From contig CAKQBW010000004.1 of NCBI GenBank assembly GCA_934216505.1, forward strand, positions 1 through 64,000: 64,000 nt of DNA, in the 5' to 3' direction. This document shows positions 8,441 through 16,782 of this stretch, piece after piece. The position numbers and the translations under genes were made by a program. The notes under the pieces are model-generated. The model was not told the DNA's origin. It saw only the letters and a program-made list of their open reading frames with translations, and did no database searches. The first letter of the stretch is position 1. The number at the start of each line of letters is the position of its first letter. Source of the stretch: an uncultured Alphaproteobacteria bacterium (GTDB lineage Bacteria; Pseudomonadota; Alphaproteobacteria; CAAHEQ01; UBA3637).

Positions 8441-9145
8441 ATGGATTGTAAATATCAATGCACACCCGCAATAGAAGGTATGTGTCCTGTTGCAAAAGGT
8501 GCAAAACACGATTGTGCGCCTATTCCCGAAGAAGGGAAATGGGTTAATTCTCATGCGATTTCAGATATTTCAGGACTGACCCACGGTTGTGGGTGTTGTG
8601 CTCCTCAACAAGGGACCTGCAAGTTGTCCTTGAATGTCAAAGACGGTATTATTCAAGAAGCGTTGGTGGAAACGATTGGTTGTTCGGGTATGACACATTC
8701 GGCGGCAATGGCGGCGGAAATTTTACCCGGAAAGACTTTGTTGGAAGCCTTGAATACAGACCTTGTTTGCGATGCCATCAATGTGGCTATGCGTGAATTG
8801 TTTTTACAAATCGTGTATGGGCGGACTCAGACGGCTTTTTCTGAAAAAGGATTACCTGTCGGGGCGGGCATGGAAGATTTGGGGAAAGGATTGCGCTCCA
8901 TGGTGGGAACAATGTATTCCACAACCGTAAAAGGTCCCCGTTATTTGGAAATGACCGAAGGTTATGTATTGGAACAAGGCTTGGACGAAAACAATGAAAT
9001 CATTGGGTATAAGTTTGTCCATGTCGGTAAAATGTTAGAAGCGATTCGCAAAGGGGTCTCCCCTGAAGAAGCCTTTAAGCAAAATGTCAAAACCTATGGT
9101 CGCTTTGACGAAGCCGTTAAGAAAATTGACCCCAGAAAGGAGTAA
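8441..9145 (+). CDS. IscU/NifU-like iron-sulfur scaffold protein
   Basis: The 234-residue protein has a Cys-rich N-terminus (C3, C7, C14 and C22) followed by a region resembling the IscU/NifU scaffold fold: HGCGCCAPQQGTCKLSL, then ETIGCSGMTHSAAMAAEILPG. The second part matches the IscU helix that carries a cluster-ligand cysteine. A longer reading frame starts at 8417, but AGAAAGGA lies 7 nt before the ATG at 8441. It is followed after 3 nt by the GGGtGRT gene, and the two families are known to occur together. A role in assembling or carrying an Fe-S cluster for its partner is inferred; the pathway is not established. This is not a canonical isc or suf scaffold, since no cysteine desulfurase gene is nearby. 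Confidence 0.75.
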   Translation: MDCKYQCTPAIEGMCPVAKGAKHDCAPIPEEGKWVNSHAISDISGLTHGCGCCAPQQGTCKLSLNVKDGIIQEALVETIGCSGMTHSAAMAAEILPGKTLLEALNTDLVCDAINVAMRELFLQIVYGRTQTAFSEKGLPVGAGMEDLGKGLRSMVGTMYSTTVKGPRYLEMTEGYVLEQGLDENNEIIGYKFVHVGKMLEAIRKGVSPEEAFKQNVKTYGRFDEAVKKIDPRKE

Positions 9146-9148
9146 GAG

Positions 9149-10147
9149 ATGATTGAATTTGAAGGTAAAGAACGTCGGATTGATAAAATCAACGCTGTGT
9201 TGGCGGAATATGGTATTCAGGATTTGGAACAAGCCAAGGCTTTGTGCGATGAAAAAGGCGTAGATGTGGCGAAAATTGTCAAAGGAATTCAACCAATTGC
9301 CTTTGAAAATGCCGTTTGGGCCTATACGATGGGGGCGGCCTTGGCGATTAAAAAAGGCATTAAAGAAGCCTCGCAAGTGGCGGAAATGTTAGGGGTTGGA
9401 CTTCAGGCTTTTTGTGTGCCTGGGTCGGTGGCTGACCAACGCAAAGTGGGCTTAGGACACGGTAATTTGGCCGCCATGTTGTTGAGTGAAACCAGCAAAT
9501 GTTTCTGTTTTTTGGCGGGGCATGAATCTTTTGCGGCCGCTGAAGGGGCGATTGGGATTGCTCGTTCGGCCAACAAAGTGCGTCAAGAACCTCTCCGTGT
9601 GATTTTAAATGGTTTGGGAAAAGATGCCGCCTATATTATTTCCCGCATCAATGGCTTTACTTTTGTGGAAACAAAGTATGATTATTACACAGGGAAATTG
9701 AATATCGTTTCTGAAAAGGCTTTTTCCAATGGCGATAAAGCCAAAGTAAAATGCTATGGGGCCGACGATGTGTCCGAAGGTGTAGCGATTATGATTCACG
9801 AAGGGGTAGATGTGTCTATCACGGGTAATTCAACAAACCCCACGCGTTTCCAACACCCTGTGGCGGGAACCTATAAAAAGTGGGCAACAGAAAATGGGCG
9901 TAAGTACTTTTCTGTGGCCTCAGGTGGGGGAACAGGTCGTACCTTGCACCCTGACAATGTTGCCGCTGGGCCTGCTTCCTATGGTATGACTGATACAATG
10001 GGACGCATGCACTCTGATGCCCAATTTGCGGGGTCGTCTTCTGTGCCTGCCCATGTGGAAATGATGGGATTGATTGGTATGGGGAATAACCCCATGGTGG
10101 GGGCCTCTGTGGCTGTAGCCGTGGCCGTTGCCGAAGCCATGAAATAA
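9149..10147 (+). CDS. GGGtGRT family protein
   Basis: The 332-residue protein contains the diagnostic SGGGTGRTLHP sequence (near residue 260) that names a family of unknown function. Its C-terminus is a low-complexity Val/Ala run (VAVAVAVAEAMK). Conserved-looking Cys residues occur in KCFCFLAGHES and LQAFCVPGS, compatible with a cluster or thiol role, but this is inference. There is no signal peptide or clear membrane helix, so it is probably cytoplasmic. It is translated from an AAAGGAG site 3 nt after the Fe-S scaffold gene and ends in a terminator, so the pair is a self-contained two-gene operon. Confidence 0.8.
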   Translation: MIEFEGKERRIDKINAVLAEYGIQDLEQAKALCDEKGVDVAKIVKGIQPIAFENAVWAYTMGAALAIKKGIKEASQVAEMLGVGLQAFCVPGSVADQRKVGLGHGNLAAMLLSETSKCFCFLAGHESFAAAEGAIGIARSANKVRQEPLRVILNGLGKDAAYIISRINGFTFVETKYDYYTGKLNIVSEKAFSNGDKAKVKCYGADDVSEGVAIMIHEGVDVSITGNSTNPTRFQHPVAGTYKKWATENGRKYFSVASGGGTGRTLHPDNVAAGPASYGMTDTMGRMHSDAQFAGSSSVPAHVEMMGLIGMGNNPMVGASVAVAVAVAEAMK

Positions 10148-10166
10148 AAAGGAATTTGAACTTTTT

Positions 10167-10196
10167 TAAACGGGTCCGTTGGGGCCCGTTTTTTTT
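10167..10196 (+). terminator. Terminator after the GGGtGRT gene
   Basis: AAACGGG (10168-10174) pairs with CCCGTTT (10185-10191) and is followed by a run of T. Confidence 0.85.
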
Positions 10197-10258
10197 GTTG
10201 CAATTTTTTTGGGAATCTTTTACAGTAAGTTTATTATCTTTAACAAAGGAGAAAAAAT

Positions 10259-10981
10259 ATGAATAACTTGGAAGAATTGGATAAATTAAACACCTTTAAA
10301 GAAAAGGGAATTATTTCTGAGGAGGAATTTCAACAACAAAAGAAAATCCTTTTAAATCAACCACAGATGGGAAATAAAAGCCAACTTTGTTATGTGTTGC
10401 TGGCTTTCTTTTTTGGGGTTTTAGGGGTACATAACTTTTATGCAGGGCGTTGGAAAAGGGGCTTAGCCCAACTATTGATTACCCTTTTAACTTTGTTTGT
10501 GGGTTGTCTGATTACAGGCATATGGGTAATCATCAATATCTTTGCTATTCATACGGACGGCAAAGGAAATGAATTTCAACCTTGCCCAGTGGCCAAATAC
10601 ATCTGTGGTATTTTGGGGATTGTGGAATATATTTGGGTATTCTTTGCTCTGTTTGGTATCATGGCTATTGGAGGTGCCGCAGGCTATACCATGGCGATGA
10701 ATAGGTATCGGGCGAACGAAATCGTGTCCTATGCCCTACAAGTTCAGATTATGACGATTGCCCAAAATAGTATGGATGAAGGCCAACCAACTACAAAATC
10801 TTGTGAGGACTTATTGGCCATAGATACCGAAGTGGCGCCTTTTATTTCTGAATGTCTTTCTTTCCCCGATGGGCGTATCCAAATAACCGTGAATGATGAA
10901 GCGGTGAAACGGGCAATTCAACAAACCGCCCCCAGAATTCAAGAAAATTCAAACGGGGATTTGGTTCTCAGTTCTTCTTAA
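10259..10981 (+). CDS. TM2-domain protein fused to a pilin-like helix
   Basis: A 240-residue membrane protein of unknown function with a mosaic build. Residues 1-33 resemble a SHOCT helix pair (LEELDKLNTFKEKGIISEEEF). Residues 40-105 are a TM2 domain (two helices with HNFYAGRWKRGLAQ between). A third helix at about 118-140 runs directly into GYTMAMNRYRANEI (142-155), nearly identical to the post-helix GYTTAMNKHRANKI of the pilin at 18673. The remaining ~85 residues have two cysteines and look soluble. The prepilin leader and Glu+5 are absent, so it should not be processed by a prepilin peptidase. AAAGGAG precedes the ATG. A role linked to pilus or envelope assembly is only inferred from the shared segment. 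Confidence 0.7.
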   Translation: MNNLEELDKLNTFKEKGIISEEEFQQQKKILLNQPQMGNKSQLCYVLLAFFFGVLGVHNFYAGRWKRGLAQLLITLLTLFVGCLITGIWVIINIFAIHTDGKGNEFQPCPVAKYICGILGIVEYIWVFFALFGIMAIGGAAGYTMAMNRYRANEIVSYALQVQIMTIAQNSMDEGQPTTKSCEDLLAIDTEVAPFISECLSFPDGRIQITVNDEAVKRAIQQTAPRIQENSNGDLVLSSS

Positions 10982-10990
10982 AAAACTTGA

Positions 10991-11025
10991 AATAACGGGC
11001 TCTACGAAGGACCCGTTATTTTTTT
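10991..11025 (+). terminator. Terminator after the TM2-pilin gene
   Basis: AATAACGGG (10991-10999) pairs with CCCGTTATT (11012-11020) and is followed by T. It overlaps the stop codon of the convergent gene at 11002 and may serve both. Confidence 0.85.
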
Positions 11026-11742
11026 GATTTCATTTAAGGAAGGGGAATCTGTTTTTTCTTGTTTTTGAAAGAAAGTCCCTTGAGTGATTTGTCCAAAAAT
11101 TTGTTCAGGACTCACTCCTGATTTTAGTTGTTGGTCAATCAATTTTTCACTTAAAGTTTGAAGGGCAATTTTTTGGTAATTCCAATTTACTTTTTGTTGC
11201 TTGGCGATTTTATCTTCCATAAACTTGCGATAAAAGCGGGCGAATTCATAGACTGGGTCGCCTCCACGGCGAAAAGAAGTTAATCCTTGCAAAGCCGTTT
11301 TATAATCCATTAAAGCATGAATTCCATCGCCACAGGTATCCCGATATAATATCCAATCATTGACGATTTCTGGGATTAAAAATTGTTGAACTAAGTCTTT
11401 GTGAATGGCCCCAAAATCAATTTGTTTGGTGTGTGTCTCTTTTTGAATGACATGGACTTGCCTTTGAAACACAGAGGCCATATCAGAGGCACTCCTTTTG
11501 GGATTCAATAAAGCACAAGTGGTCAGTAAAGCCACAATGGCTAATTTTAATTCTGCATTGACTTTATAAAGCATTTTGGCGGGCATTCTTCGTACTTCAG
11601 AATCGTTCATTGCTTGATGCACGGCAAACTGATTTAAAGCATTTAACAAATCAAATTGCCCCTTGGTCAAAGGAACCGAAGAATAAATCCGATTTTGTCC
11701 CGCTATTTGAATCATATTGGATAAAGAAACAACCATTTGCAT
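11002..11742 (-). CDS. Protein of unknown function
   Basis: A 246-residue protein that I do not recognise. It is mostly helical with few glycines. One hydrophobic stretch near residues 68-82 (LKLAIVALLTTCALL) could be a membrane helix or a buried helix. There is no signal peptide and no visible catalytic motif. The C-terminus is polar. AAAGGA lies 7 nt before the ATG at 11742; an ATG two codons downstream is also possible. Base composition and codon use look like the housekeeping neighbours. It is next to ettA but separated by a 46-bp gap, and it is downstream on the same strand, so it could be the last gene of the dut-GT10-ettA transcript. Confidence 0.6.
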   Translation of the reverse strand: MQMVVSLSNMIQIAGQNRIYSSVPLTKGQFDLLNALNQFAVHQAMNDSEVRRMPAKMLYKVNAELKLAIVALLTTCALLNPKRSASDMASVFQRQVHVIQKETHTKQIDFGAIHKDLVQQFLIPEIVNDWILYRDTCGDGIHALMDYKTALQGLTSFRRGGDPVYEFARFYRKFMEDKIAKQQKVNWNYQKIALQTLSEKLIDQQLKSGVSPEQIFGQITQGTFFQKQEKTDSPSLNEIKKITGPS

Positions 11743-11788
11743 TCCCTTTTCCTTTTATGATAGCACAGAAATCAATTTTGTCAATCTC

Positions 11789-13462
11789 CTAACGGGAAAT
11801 AGGCTTATATTTCAACCGATGGGGTTGATCTGCATCGCCCCCTAATCTGCGCTTACGATCCGCTTCATATTCGGCGTAATTTCCTTCAAACCAGACGACT
11901 TGGCTATCGCCTTCAAACGCCAAAATATGGGTTGCCAACCTGTCCAAAAACCAACGGTCGTGGCTGGTAATAACGGCACACCCGGGAAAATCCATCAACG
12001 CTTCTTCCAACGCCCGCAAAGTATCCACATCTAAATCATTGGTGGGTTCGTCCAACAACAAAACATTGGCCCCAGACTTTAACATTTTAGCCATATGGAC
12101 CCGATTGCGTTCGCCCCCCGACAACTGCCCCACTTTTTTTTGTTGGTCTGCTCCTTTGAAATTAAATTGAGAAACATAGGCCCGACTGGACACTTCCCGT
12201 TTTCCCAAAGTCAGCATGTCGTTGCCATTGGAAATTTCTTGCCACACCGTATTATTATCGTTCAGAGAATCACGGCTTTGATCCACATAGCCCAACTTGA
12301 CCGTTTCCCCTACCTTTAAAGAGCCACTATCAGGCTTTTCTTGCCCCGTGATAATACGCATTAAAGTTGTCTTCCCTGCACCGTTAGGACCAATGACCCC
12401 CACAATTCCCCCTGCGGGTAAATTAAAGTTCAAATCATCAAACAACAACTTATCCCCAAAGGCCTTTTTCAAGTGCTCGGCTTTCAAAACAACATCCCCC
12501 AAACGAGGGCCCGCTGGAATCACAATCTGCGCCACATCAGGTACCTTTTCATTTGATTTTTTCAATAACTCTTCATAGGCGGTAATCCGCGCCTTTGACT
12601 TGGCCTGACGGGCCTTAGGGTTGGCATTCACCCATTCCAATTCTTCTTTTAATGTTTTTTGTCGTTTGTCTTCGGCATTTTGTTCAATTTTCAAACGCTT
12701 TGTTTTGGCCTCTAACCACTTGGTGTAATTTCCCTCATAAGGGATGCCTTCCCCCCGATCCATTTCCAAAATCCATCCTGTTACATTATCTAAGAAATAG
12801 CGGTCGTGCGTAATCATCACCACCGTCCCTGTATAGTTTTTCAAGAAAATTTGGAGCCAGGCCACAGATTCAGCATCCAAGTGATTTGTGGGTTCGTCCA
12901 ACAATAGCATATCGGGTTTAGATAAAAGCAACCGACACAAAGCCACTCGTCTTTTTTCGCCCCCTGATAGCTTATCCACTCTTCCTTCTCCCGGCGGACA
13001 GCGTAAAGCATCCATCGCAATTTCCACATTTCTTTCCAATTCCCACCCTTGACAGGCGTCAATTTTTTCCTGTAAGTCGGCTTGTTCAGCCAAAAGTTTA
13101 TCCATATCGGCTTCGGGATCAGCAAAAGCATTATTGACTTCTTCCCACCGCTTCATTAAATCTCGTATTTCACCACAGCCATCCATGACATTTTCCATAA
13201 CGGTTTTTGTGGGGTCTAATTGTGGTTCTTGGGGCAGATAACCGACTTTCACACCGTCTGCGGGCCATGCTTCTCCTGTAAAGTTATCATCTAATCCCGC
13301 CATAATTTTCATGAGGGTAGATTTTCCCGCTCCGTTGGGACCAATCACACCAATCTTTGCGCCGGGAAAAAAAGAAAGCCAAATGTGTTTTAAAACTTCT
13401 TTTCCCCCAGGAAAAGTTTTGCATAAATCTTTCATCACATAGATATATTGGTAAGCGGGCAT
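11789..13462 (-). CDS. ettA: Energy-dependent translational throttle protein, ABC-F family
   Basis: Binds the ribosomal E site and gates the first elongation steps according to ATP/ADP balance. The 557-residue protein has two ABC domains: Walker A GPNGAGKST in each, signature LSGGEKRRVALC and LSGGERNRVHMA, Walker B LLLLDEPTNHLD and VLLLDEPTNDLD. A basic linker and an arm insertion (ADPEADMDKLLAEQADLQEKI) in the first domain are characteristic of EttA. There are no membrane segments, so it is not a transporter. GGAAA precedes the ATG. It starts one base after the GT10 gene and belongs to the dut-GT10-ettA operon. Confidence 0.95.
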   Translation of the reverse strand: MPAYQYIYVMKDLCKTFPGGKEVLKHIWLSFFPGAKIGVIGPNGAGKSTLMKIMAGLDDNFTGEAWPADGVKVGYLPQEPQLDPTKTVMENVMDGCGEIRDLMKRWEEVNNAFADPEADMDKLLAEQADLQEKIDACQGWELERNVEIAMDALRCPPGEGRVDKLSGGEKRRVALCRLLLSKPDMLLLDEPTNHLDAESVAWLQIFLKNYTGTVVMITHDRYFLDNVTGWILEMDRGEGIPYEGNYTKWLEAKTKRLKIEQNAEDKRQKTLKEELEWVNANPKARQAKSKARITAYEELLKKSNEKVPDVAQIVIPAGPRLGDVVLKAEHLKKAFGDKLLFDDLNFNLPAGGIVGVIGPNGAGKTTLMRIITGQEKPDSGSLKVGETVKLGYVDQSRDSLNDNNTVWQEISNGNDMLTLGKREVSSRAYVSQFNFKGADQQKKVGQLSGGERNRVHMAKMLKSGANVLLLDEPTNDLDVDTLRALEEALMDFPGCAVITSHDRWFLDRLATHILAFEGDSQVVWFEGNYAEYEADRKRRLGGDADQPHRLKYKPISR

Positions 13463-13463
13463 T

Positions 13464-14420
13464 TTATTTTCCTTTCGTAAATGGTTTTAAAATTTGATGC
13501 TTTAAAATTTGTTTAAAATCTCTCATCTTAATATGGGCGCAATCAATGTCCTGATAGGGCTTAAAATAAGTCCGTTTTTTCGCTTGTGCACAGGGGACAT
13601 CAAAAATCTGGCTTAAAAAATTCATCAGGTTGTCAAAACTGTAAGTTTGCAAGGTGCCTTCTTGAAAAACAGGGGCCTTTAACATTTTCAAATAAAGCCG
13701 ATCATCTGTGTCTATTTTTTGAATATAATTCACCAAACTGTCCCATGAATCAAAGTCGTGGGCATTGATAAAGGAATCAGGATTAAAATCTTGAATCACC
13801 GTTGGATCCCCGTAATAAATAGGAACAGAATGTCCCGCATAGGCGTCCAGTATTTTTTCGGTCGTATATCCTTCGGCCTGTGTATTTTCAAAGGCCATAG
13901 AAAATTTATAATGACTTTGAAAATCAACTTTGTTGGCGACAGGCCCCCCTACATTATTATTCCACCGTCCGCCGCTGGATATTTTTTTGTATTGGTTTAA
14001 ACGATTAAAAAAAGCCAAGCGGGCCCCATCTGTCTGTTGGCTGTTGCCGATAACGCAAGCACAAAAGCCTCGGTTTAAGGCTTCTTCTTTAGTTTTAAAA
14101 AAATTCTGATTCTGGGCCGATTGAATCCCTTGACGATCCAAAGCCCATAAAGGGAAACGAAAATACCTGTTGGCAAAAGTCAAACGGTGAAAGCCTATGG
14201 CATAATCGCAATAGTTAAAGTTGGGAATCAAATTTTCCCCTGTATAAAAAATCCGAATACAATCATAGCGATGATGGTCTTGTCCCCCTGTGGAATAAAA
14301 CAGGTAATCAGGATTGTCATCAATTTGGACCGTGTATCGGGTGCGCAATAAATCCGTGATCCAATTTTTTTCGGGGTCTATTTTCCCAAAATCTGTAAAG
14401 TTGATTTTCAGGCACTTCAT
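13464..14420 (-). CDS. Family GT10 (alpha-1,3-fucosyltransferase-like) glycosyltransferase
   Basis: Likely transfers fucose or a related sugar from a GDP donor onto a surface glycan. The 318-residue protein shows the GT10 core near residues 190-225: YKFSMAFENT, then GYTTEKILDAYAGHSVPIYYG, the conserved donor-binding block. The Lys/Phe-rich C-terminus resembles the membrane-binding tails of bacterial fucosyltransferases. The start MKCLKINF at 14420 overlaps the dut stop by one base (TAATG), so translation is coupled to dut; a longer frame into dut is not plausible. No GDP-fucose synthesis genes or other glycan genes adjoin it, an odd place for such an enzyme. Acceptor and sugar cannot be told from sequence. 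Confidence 0.85.
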   Translation of the reverse strand: MKCLKINFTDFGKIDPEKNWITDLLRTRYTVQIDDNPDYLFYSTGGQDHHRYDCIRIFYTGENLIPNFNYCDYAIGFHRLTFANRYFRFPLWALDRQGIQSAQNQNFFKTKEEALNRGFCACVIGNSQQTDGARLAFFNRLNQYKKISSGGRWNNNVGGPVANKVDFQSHYKFSMAFENTQAEGYTTEKILDAYAGHSVPIYYGDPTVIQDFNPDSFINAHDFDSWDSLVNYIQKIDTDDRLYLKMLKAPVFQEGTLQTYSFDNLMNFLSQIFDVPCAQAKKRTYFKPYQDIDCAHIKMRDFKQILKHQILKPFTKGK

Positions 14421-14875
14421 TATTTTTTTCCTGTTGAACCAAAGCCACCACATCCACGGGTGGAGGTATCCTCTACTTTTCCTTCCACAATTTCAGGGTG
14501 TAAAATTGGACAAATAACGGCTTGAGCAATACGATCACCAGGATGAATAACAAAGTCTTCTTTGCCCAGGTTGATCAGAATTGTTTTCAATTCTCCCCGA
14601 TACCCATAATCCACTGTCCCTGGGGCATTCACAATGGAAATTCCAAATTGGGCGGCTAACCCTGAACGGGGACGCGTTTGAATTTCATAGTCTATAGAAT
14701 CAGACATCAGTTGCATCTTCACTCCGTTGGGAATGACAGCATGTTCGCCCGATTTTAAAACTACAGGCTCTTTTATCGCTGCCCGTAAATCAAAGCCCGC
14801 ATCGTCTGTATGTTTATAATTTAATTTTTCCCACCCAGAAAGATAATTTTCCAAATATTCAATTCTTAATTTCAT
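14420..14875 (-). CDS. dut: dUTP diphosphatase
   Basis: Hydrolyses dUTP to dUMP, keeping uracil out of DNA and feeding dTMP synthesis. The 151-residue trimeric-type enzyme shows all five motifs: DAGFDLRA, PRSGLA, the catalytic GTVDYGYRGE, GDRIAQ and the P-loop-like RGCGGFGSTG at the C-terminus. AAAGGA lies 9 nt before the ATG. It is the first gene of a minus-strand operon with the GT10 transferase and ettA, and is divergent from pgk. Confidence 0.96.
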   Translation of the reverse strand: MKLRIEYLENYLSGWEKLNYKHTDDAGFDLRAAIKEPVVLKSGEHAVIPNGVKMQLMSDSIDYEIQTRPRSGLAAQFGISIVNAPGTVDYGYRGELKTILINLGKEDFVIHPGDRIAQAVICPILHPEIVEGKVEDTSTRGCGGFGSTGKK

Positions 14876-14941
14876 GTTGAAGCGTCCTTTCTTTTCCGTC
14901 TAATACTAACGAAAAAAAAGGAATAAGTCAAGAAAAAACAC

Positions 14942-14970
14942 TTGCGTTTTTATTGAAAAAAGACTATACC
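14942..14970 (+). promoter_or_regulatory. pgk promoter
   Basis: TTGCGT (14942-14947), a 17-bp spacer and TATACC (14965-14970) lie 37 nt before the pgk ATG. Confidence 0.55.
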
Positions 14971-15007
14971 ATTGATATTCGTTTAACCCTAAGAGAAAGG
15001 AAAAAAT

Positions 15008-16192
15008 ATGTTTAAAACTTTGGAAGATTTTGATTTTAAGGGAAAAACCGTTTTTATTCGGGCGGATTTGAATGTGCCCGCCAAAGACGGTGTGATTTCT
15101 GATACCACCCGTATTGACCGCTTTGCGCCCACTTTGCAATATATCGTCAATCATGGGGGAAAAGCCGTGGTGGCCAGTCACTTTGGTCGTCCAAAAGGCC
15201 AAAAGAAAGAAGAATTTTCTATGGCTTTTATGATACCTGCTTTGGAAAAGGCTTCGGGTTTTAAGGTCAAGTTTGTGAATGATTGCATTGGTCCTGAACG
15301 TGATGAAGCGGTCCGTTCCATGCAACCAGGAGAGGTGATTTTGTTGGAAAATTTGCGCTTTTATCCAGGTGAAGAAGCCAATGATCGTGAATTTAGCGAA
15401 CAGTTGGCTCAGGGTATGGATATTTATATCAATGATGCTTTTTCAACCGCACATCGGGCGCATGCCTCTACTGAAGGCATGGCTCACTTACTTCCCCGTG
15501 GGGCGGGTCGTTTGATGCAAGAAGAACTTCAGGCTTTGGATAAAGCTCTGGGAAATCCTGTGCATCCTGCGGTGGCTTTAGTGGGGGGGAGTAAAGTTTC
15601 CACAAAGTTAGATTTATTGGGAAATTTGGTTAAGAAAGTGGATTACTTGCTTATCGGAGGGGGAATGGCTCACACTTTCTTGGCGGCTAAAGGTATTCCA
15701 ATGGGAAAAGGCTCTTTGGTGGAACCAGATATGATTGAAACAGCCAAGTCCATTTTGGCTAACGCAGGGTCTTGCCAAATTGTTTTGCCTGTGGATTTAG
15801 TTTGGGCTGACGCTTTTGGGGAAGGTCAAAAAGCGCATACCTCTGAGGCGGATAAAGTCCCCGAAGGGAAAGTATTGATGGATATTGGGGAAAAATCTGT
15901 GGCTGAGTTTTGCGATGTGATTAAAAAGGCCAAGACTTTGATTTGGAATGGCCCTGTGGGGTGCTTTGAAATCAAACCTTTTGATAAGGGAACGAATGAG
16001 ATTGCTCAGGTTGTGGCGGCTCAGACAAAAGCGGGTTTATTGACTTCTGTGGCGGGGGGTGGTGATACCGTTTCCGCCTTGAAAAAAGCAGGGGTAAAAG
16101 CCGATATGACCTATGTGTCTGCAGCGGGGGGGGCTTTCTTGGAATGGATGGAAGGCAAAACCTTACCTGGCGTGGCTATCTTGGAAAAATAA
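15008..16192 (+). CDS. pgk: Phosphoglycerate kinase
   Basis: Transfers phosphate from 1,3-bisphosphoglycerate to ADP in glycolysis. The 394-residue protein has the N-terminal substrate-binding sequence FIRADLNVP, the arginine-bearing SHFGRPKG, the hinge, and C-terminal nucleotide-binding sequences (GGSKVSTK, WNGPVGCFE, GGGDTV). AGAAAGGA precedes the ATG. It has its own promoter and terminator and no glycolytic neighbour such as gap. Confidence 0.97.
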   Translation: MFKTLEDFDFKGKTVFIRADLNVPAKDGVISDTTRIDRFAPTLQYIVNHGGKAVVASHFGRPKGQKKEEFSMAFMIPALEKASGFKVKFVNDCIGPERDEAVRSMQPGEVILLENLRFYPGEEANDREFSEQLAQGMDIYINDAFSTAHRAHASTEGMAHLLPRGAGRLMQEELQALDKALGNPVHPAVALVGGSKVSTKLDLLGNLVKKVDYLLIGGGMAHTFLAAKGIPMGKGSLVEPDMIETAKSILANAGSCQIVLPVDLVWADAFGEGQKAHTSEADKVPEGKVLMDIGEKSVAEFCDVIKKAKTLIWNGPVGCFEIKPFDKGTNEIAQVVAAQTKAGLLTSVAGGGDTVSALKKAGVKADMTYVSAAGGAFLEWMEGKTLPGVAILEK

Positions 16193-16200
16193 AAACCCTA

Positions 16201-16229
16201 ACACCCTCAATTTTGAGGGTGTTTTTTTA
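16201..16229 (+). terminator. pgk terminator
   Basis: ACACCCTCA (16201-16209) pairs with TGAGGGTGT (16214-16222) around AATT, followed by seven T. It separates pgk from the accessory cassette. Confidence 0.9.
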
Positions 16230-16267
16230 TCATGTTGTGCTTATTTTAGTTTTTGAAAGAAATGATG

Positions 16268-16768
16268 ATGAAACTTTACCATTATGTTCCAAAAGGAAGT
16301 AAGGTTATGTCCATGGGGATTTTGTCTGTTTCAAAAGTGCCAAAAGAATTATTGAAATATGGAAAAAGAGCTGGGTCAGAAAAACCAAAAGAGATTATTT
16401 CTTGGCTAGAAGGTACATTTTCAGGAAGAAGCAAAGCCATTTCGGTATTGACAGAACCCCTAAAATGGAAAGGGAATGACCCAATGTTAAAAGAATGGGT
16501 TAAAACAAAGAAACTAATATCTATAGATTTTTCTAAACTTTTGAAAAGTGGTTTAATTGAAGCCATCTGGTGTAAAGATGGTTCTAATGCTGATGGCTTT
16601 AATGAACAACTTTATCAAATTCAACCAGAACAAATAGACATATCCTCATTACCATGGGAAAAATGTTCCCAAGAAAAAGGATTATTCTTTGGCGTTATTA
16701 GACATTACTTATTAGTCATGAAAAATGGATTTATTCCTCCAGAATTTCTTAAAGAAATAAAAAAATAA
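16268..16768 (+). CDS. Unknown protein, paralogue of the gene at 17631
   Basis: A 166-residue protein that I do not recognise. It aligns along its whole length with the product of 17631: KLYHYVPKGSKV at the start, then GRSKAISVLTEPLKW near residue 57, and near the end KGLFFGVIRHYLLVMKNGFIPPEFLK. The opening Tyr-His-Tyr followed by a GILS turn resembles the start of some ADP-ribosyltransferase-like folds, but no full catalytic set can be named. The ATG at 16268 was chosen because the paralogue starts at the same place; GAAAGAA lies 6 nt upstream, and two ATGs just before are in frame. It is first of a three-gene, same-strand cassette. AT-rich codons differ from the neighbours, which suggests acquisition. 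Confidence 0.6.
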   Translation: MKLYHYVPKGSKVMSMGILSVSKVPKELLKYGKRAGSEKPKEIISWLEGTFSGRSKAISVLTEPLKWKGNDPMLKEWVKTKKLISIDFSKLLKSGLIEAIWCKDGSNADGFNEQLYQIQPEQIDISSLPWEKCSQEKGLFFGVIRHYLLVMKNGFIPPEFLKEIKK

Positions 16769-16782
16769 TCAGAAAGGATTAA

